From: Bacteroidota bacterium
Lineage (GTDB): Bacteria > Bacteroidota > Ignavibacteria > Kapaibacteriales > UBA2268
Assembly (NCBI GenBank): GCA_021824625.1
Contig: JAKAKE010000085.1
Coordinates: 1 to 38,311, forward strand
Direction: 5' to 3'
DNA: 38,311 bases
The notes beneath the pieces are model-generated. The model was given only the letters and a program-made list of their open reading frames with translations, was not told the DNA's origin and did no database searches. The translations under genes and the position numbers were made by a program. Each line of letters opens with the position of its first letter. The stretch's first letter is position 1. Below are positions 35,326 to 38,311 of this stretch, in pieces.

Positions 35326-36555
35326 TTGAAAAAGTTGTTAATTTTAGGCGGCGGAACTGCCGGAACCATCATTGCAAATAAACTGCACGAAGCCCTTGAT
35401 GCCGGTAAATGGCAAATCACAATCGTTGATAGAAGTGAAACTCATTATTATCAACCCGGATTTCTTTTCATTCCCTTTGGCATTTACACATCCAAAGATG
35501 TTATGAAACCCAAAAGAGATTTCTATCCGCGAGGAATTGAGGTTGTTATTGCTGAGATTGACAAAATCGAACCGAATGAAAATCGCGTTCTTCTGAAAAA
35601 TAATCAGGTGCTCAGCTATGATTACCTTATTGTAGCAACCGGTACAAACATTCATCCCGAAGAAACAGAGGGATTGATTGATGAAAACTGGCTCAAAGAC
35701 AAATTCGATTTCTACACACTCGAAGGTTCTTGTGCATTAGCCAATTTCTTCAAGTCATGGGAAGGAGGAAGGCTTGTAGTAAATATAGTTGAAATGCCAA
35801 TAAAATGTCCCGTAGCACCACTTGAATTTCTTTTTCTCGCCGATTCTTATTTCACAGAAATGGGAATGAGGGATAAGGTTGATATACACTTTGTTACTCC
35901 GCTGCCGGGTGCTTTCACAAAGCCGATTGCCTCCGGTATTTTTGGTGATGTACTCGAAAAGAAAAACATCAGGCTGACTACTGAGTTTGGAATTGCAAGA
36001 GTTGACAATGAAAAGAAAGCAATCGTTTCATGGGAAGAAGAAGAAATTCCTTATGATGTGCTTGTAACAATCCCGACAAACAAGGGAGACTCTGCAATCG
36101 AACGAAGCGGAATGGGAAATGAGTTTAATTATCTAGCGACTGATAAGGATACATTGCGTTCAATAGATTATCCGAATATTTTTGTAATCGGAGATACAAC
36201 AGACCTGACAAGTTCAAAAGCCGGTTCGGTGGCTCATTTTGAGGCAGAAATCCTTTACGAAAATTTCCTGAATGCAGTCGAAGGACGTCCGATGAGAGCC
36301 AAATTTGACGGACACGCAAACTGCTTTATAGAATCAGGATTTGGAAAAGGATTATTGATTGACTTCAACTTTGATGTCGAGCCACTCCCCGGGAAATTCC
36401 CCCTACCCGGCATAGGCCCATTCTCGCTATTGCAGGAAACCAAGATGAACCATTATGGAAAAGTGATGTTCCGCTGGGTTTACTGGAATTTGCTTTTGAA
36501 AGGACTTGAACTTCCTATAGAATCAAATATGACAATGGCAGGTAAGAGGTATTGA
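35326..36555 (+). CDS. Sulfide:quinone oxidoreductase-like flavoprotein
   Basis: A 409-residue FAD/NAD(P)-dependent pyridine nucleotide-disulfide oxidoreductase-type protein of the SQR family. The N-terminal dinucleotide fold is LLILGGGTAGTIIANKL, the middle has YDYLIVATGTNIHP, and the second FAD motif is NIFVIGDTTDL. Three cysteines sit where SQRs have them: Cys136 (EGSCALAN), Cys161 (MPIKCPVAP) and Cys333 (HANCFIESG). This fits sulfide oxidation to polysulfide with electrons to quinone. The start is TTG 35326, set by GAGG 5-8 nt upstream; no nearby ATG fits. The downstream DUF1641 gene begins 1 bp after its stop. Direction in vivo and exact SQR type cannot be settled here. Confidence 0.88.
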   Translation: MKKLLILGGGTAGTIIANKLHEALDAGKWQITIVDRSETHYYQPGFLFIPFGIYTSKDVMKPKRDFYPRGIEVVIAEIDKIEPNENRVLLKNNQVLSYDYLIVATGTNIHPEETEGLIDENWLKDKFDFYTLEGSCALANFFKSWEGGRLVVNIVEMPIKCPVAPLEFLFLADSYFTEMGMRDKVDIHFVTPLPGAFTKPIASGIFGDVLEKKNIRLTTEFGIARVDNEKKAIVSWEEEEIPYDVLVTIPTNKGDSAIERSGMGNEFNYLATDKDTLRSIDYPNIFVIGDTTDLTSSKAGSVAHFEAEILYENFLNAVEGRPMRAKFDGHANCFIESGFGKGLLIDFNFDVEPLPGKFPLPGIGPFSLLQETKMNHYGKVMFRWVYWNLLLKGLELPIESNMTMAGKRY

Positions 36556-36556
36556 T

Positions 36557-37222
36557 ATGACAGAAACAACAACACAAAACCAGATTGATGCAATCAATAT
36601 GAAACTCGATTTCATCGTGCAGGAGCTTGAATACCAGCGGCGGCACAGGCTTGAAATGGAAGACCTGAAGGATGACCTCATGATTGTAGCAAAAGATGTT
36701 TATCATACATCTCTGAAAGAATTGGAAGAATTTTCAAATCATATTCAGACAGGCGACATACTTCATTTGATGAAAAAGCTTGTCAGGAACACAAATAATC
36801 TATCTAATGCATTCGAGCAAATCGAAAGTTTCAGGGATTTCGTTGATGATGCTAAGGTGATATCAAAGGAAATGTTTCAAAGTTTGCTTGTCAAGTTTGA
36901 TGAATTAGACAGGGCCGGTTATTTCCAATTTTCAAAAGAGGTATTCAATGTTATGGATAAAATCATAACATCATTTACAGTCGAAGATGTTAAAAACCTT
37001 GGAGATAATGTTGTAATGATTTTGAATACAGTTAAAAACCTGACTCAACCTGAAATGCTTCAAACGGTGAATAATGCAGTTGATATTTACAAAAATCTCG
37101 ATTTGGAAAAGGCAGGAAATATTTCATTATTCAGCCTTTTGCGTGAACTGAACAAACCTGAAATGAAGCAGGGATTACTGTTTGTTACAAAGTTTGTTAA
37201 GAGTATGGCAGAAAATAAGTGA
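36557..37222 (+). CDS. DUF1641 protein coupled to the SQR-like gene
   Basis: A 221-residue helical soluble protein. The C-terminal segment NISLFSLLRELNKPEMKQGLLFVTKFVKSM is the DUF1641 signature region in pattern (LLREL-x-x-P-E-x-x-x-GL). The first 60 residues are charged and likely coiled coil (MKLDFIVQELEYQRRHRLEM). DUF1641 proteins are commonly encoded beside SQR-like flavoproteins and formate dehydrogenase-like genes; their function is unknown. The start follows AGAGGT within the SQR-like coding end, 1 bp after its stop, so the two are translationally coupled and probably interact. Confidence 0.85.
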   Translation: MTETTTQNQIDAINMKLDFIVQELEYQRRHRLEMEDLKDDLMIVAKDVYHTSLKELEEFSNHIQTGDILHLMKKLVRNTNNLSNAFEQIESFRDFVDDAKVISKEMFQSLLVKFDELDRAGYFQFSKEVFNVMDKIITSFTVEDVKNLGDNVVMILNTVKNLTQPEMLQTVNNAVDIYKNLDLEKAGNISLFSLLRELNKPEMKQGLLFVTKFVKSMAENK

Positions 37223-37233
37223 TAGATAAATAA

Positions 37234-37256
37234 GTGTCAGGTGTAACTCCTGACAC
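37234..37256 (+). other. Hairpin between the DUF1641 gene and dsrC
   Basis: A perfect 8-bp stem, GTGTCAGG and CCTGACAC, with a 7-nt loop, in the 66-bp gap. No T run follows, so it is more likely a mRNA processing or stabilising hairpin, an attenuator, or a dispersed repeat than a terminator. Confidence 0.6.
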
Positions 37257-37288
37257 GGTATAATTTTAAATTATAAGGAGTAAAAAAA

Positions 37289-37606
37289 ATGGCGACGAGA
37301 GAAATTTTAGGTAAGATGCTCGAATTTGATGCTGACAACCACCTGAAAAACCGCGACGACTGGAATGAACAAGTGGCATTGGAGCTTGCTAAAGAAGAAG
37401 GCATCGCTGAATTAACCGACAGGCATTGGCTTGTCGTAAACTTTATGAGGAAAGTGTTTATGGAAAAAGGGGACGCACCTTCAATCAGAAAACTGACAAA
37501 AGAAAGTGGAGTCGAGACAAAAGAGCTCTACGCACTTTTCCCTAAGGGTCCGGCAAAGAAAGCCGCAAAAATTGCAGGCTTGCCAAAACCGACGGGTTGT
37601 ATTTAA
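37289..37606 (+). CDS. dsrC: DsrC/TusE-family sulfur carrier with a single cysteine
   Basis: A 105-residue protein of the DsrC/TusE/DsvC family. Typical features are DDWNEQVALELAKEEGI, LTDRHWLVVNFMRKVF and the C-terminal arm GLPKPTGCI with the invariant penultimate Cys104 (CysA). DsrC proteins that work with DsrAB have a second cysteine (CysB) 11 residues earlier; here that position is Ala93 (KKAAKIAGLP, codon gca). Single-cysteine members are classed as TusE-like. It has an AAGGAG ribosome site and lies between a DUF1641 gene and a DsrE-family gene. It may take part in sulfur relay, but it cannot form the CysA-CysB trisulfide expected from DsrAB. A two-cysteine DsrC may exist elsewhere in the genome. 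Confidence 0.92.
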   Translation: MATREILGKMLEFDADNHLKNRDDWNEQVALELAKEEGIAELTDRHWLVVNFMRKVFMEKGDAPSIRKLTKESGVETKELYALFPKGPAKKAAKIAGLPKPTGCI

Positions 37607-37645
37607 GATTTGTTCTTTCAACTAATATATTCAATGAATTGTAGA

Positions 37646-37759
37646 TGAATAGCCACTACATTTATGTATTGGAAATTGTTGCGGGGTTCATTATAGTTAG
37701 CGGCTAAAGTCCGGCTCCTTCAGGCAAGTAACCCACCGTCTGAAGATATTGGCTGTTCA
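37646..37759. repeat. Composite palindromic element, copy 2
   Basis: A 114-bp unit bounded by TGAATAGCC (37646-37654) and GGCTGTTCA (37751-37759; one mismatch from the matching end of the 11965-12094 copy). It includes CCACTACAT/ATGTATTGG (37653-37672) and an inner AGCGG...CCGGCT near-palindrome. It fills the gap between the DsrC-like and DsrE-like genes and may insulate them. Confidence 0.75.
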
Positions 37760-37815
37760 AAAGAAAAAATTGAATTTGAATTTTTTGAATTTTTTTTATA
37801 AATAAGGAAAATATT

Positions 37816-38298
37816 ATGGAAAACACGAGTAATTATCCTCCGATTGAGAAAGTTTCAATCATAGTTTCCAAAGGTTCACTTGAAGGGGTTTATCCCGCTT
37901 TGATTATGGCAAACGGAGCAAGAATGGCTGGAATCGAAGCTAATTTGTTCTTCACTTTCTTCGGGATGGAAGCAATTATTGACAAGAAAATGGACAAGCT
38001 GAAAGTGGCTACTGTTGGCAACCCGGCTATGCATATACCTACAATTTTAGGGAGTATCCCGGGAATGTCTGCATTTGCAACTTCGATGATGAAAAAAGAA
38101 ATGGAAAAAATTGATATTCCACCGGTCAGAGAGTTTCTGACAATGATTCATGATGCGGGGTGTAACATATACGCTTGCAAAGCTTCTGTTGATATGTTCC
38201 ATCTTTCGAGAACAGACTTTTGTGAGGAAGTTGATGATATTATTTCTGTTGGCCAGTTCTACGAAGTGTCAGCCGGAGCTAATATTATATTTACTTGA
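37816..38298 (+). CDS. DsrE/DsrF-family sulfurtransferase-like protein (DsrE2 type)
   Basis: A 160-residue protein of the DsrE/DsrF/DsrH-like superfamily. The N-terminus (EKVSIIVSKGSLEGVYPALIMANGA in pattern) forms the first Rossmann-like strand and helix. A hydrophobic strand (ANLFFTFFGMEA) follows, and the conserved GCNIYACKASVDMF carries Cys121, the position of the sulfur-binding cysteine in DsrE-type proteins, with Cys116 nearby. The insertion with LGSIPGMSAFATSMMKK fits DsrE2-like members. It lies downstream of the DsrC-like gene, consistent with a persulfide relay, but separated from it by a 209-bp gap holding a repeat. Ribosome site AAGGAA precedes ATG 37816. Confidence 0.85.
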   Translation: MENTSNYPPIEKVSIIVSKGSLEGVYPALIMANGARMAGIEANLFFTFFGMEAIIDKKMDKLKVATVGNPAMHIPTILGSIPGMSAFATSMMKKEMEKIDIPPVREFLTMIHDAGCNIYACKASVDMFHLSRTDFCEEVDDIISVGQFYEVSAGANIIFT

Positions 38299-38311
38299 TT
38301 TGAATTTAGAG

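Noticed and set aside
37234-37256. Intrinsic terminator between the DUF1641 gene and dsrC.
   Set aside because: The stem is perfect, but no T run follows, so termination there is not supported; it is listed as a hairpin only.
37660-37760. A riboswitch-like leader upstream of the DsrE-like gene (aagtccggctccttcaggcaagtaaccc region).
   Set aside because: The region is better explained by the composite palindromic repeat that also occurs at 11965-12094, and I could not match it to a known riboswitch core.

Overview
The window reads as chromosomal DNA of an AT-rich bacterium of the Bacteroidota/Chlorobi/Ignavibacteria/Kapabacteria side of the tree that carries dissimilatory sulfite-reduction genes. 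The lineage is inferred from several secreted proteins with C-terminal Por/type IX secretion (T9SS) sorting tails and PKD-like repeats. The metabolism comes from dsrA, dsrB, dsrD and dsrMKJOP. DsrD together with DsrAB and DsrMKJOP, with no dsrL or dsrEFH trio in view, favours the reductive direction. sat, aprAB and qmo are not in the window.

Layout. 1-1408: an IS200/Y1-type transposase flanked by two inverted arrays of about 51-52-bp tandem palindromic repeats. 1412-5663 (minus): dsrA-dsrB-dsrD with a terminator, then, further upstream, a LEA-like lipoprotein gene and a stand-alone receiver protein gene. 5664-6852: repeat debris and a hicA-hicB toxin-antitoxin pair (plus). 6895-11864 (minus): dsrM-dsrK-dsrJ-dsrO-dsrP, tightly coupled. 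11865-14565: composite palindromic elements and a small defence/decay island, with an NYN-domain gene broken by one in-frame TGA, an Mrr-type nuclease and a MjaI-like restriction nuclease. 14574-19283 (minus): a second DsrMK-like module with signalling parts: a short cytochrome b subunit, an HdrD/DsrK-like Fe-S protein fused to a receiver domain, a histidine kinase with two cysteine-rich PAS domains, and an RsbRD_N-domain protein. 19769-27209 (plus): two large paralogous T9SS-exported beta-propeller/PKD proteins. 27292-34919 (minus): a slipin, a transposase-like protein whose catalytic residues look lost, three tandem paralogous secreted proteins, and an MltD-like lytic transglycosylase with three LysM domains. 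35326-38298 (plus): a sulfide:quinone oxidoreductase-like flavoprotein, a DUF1641 protein, a DsrC/TusE protein with only one of the two canonical cysteines, and a DsrE-family protein.

How it fits together (family knowledge plus inference): DsrAB reduces sulfite, DsrD is an activator of DsrAB, and DsrMKJOP is the membrane complex that recycles the DsrC sulfur carrier with menaquinol electrons. The SQR-like/DUF1641/DsrC-like/DsrE-like set on the right is a sulfide and sulfane-sulfur handling group. The receiver-fused DsrK-like protein next to a cysteine-rich PAS kinase is the best candidate for an undescribed redox-signalling system. The single-cysteine DsrC and the inverted palindrome arrays around the Y1 transposase are the other strongest points.
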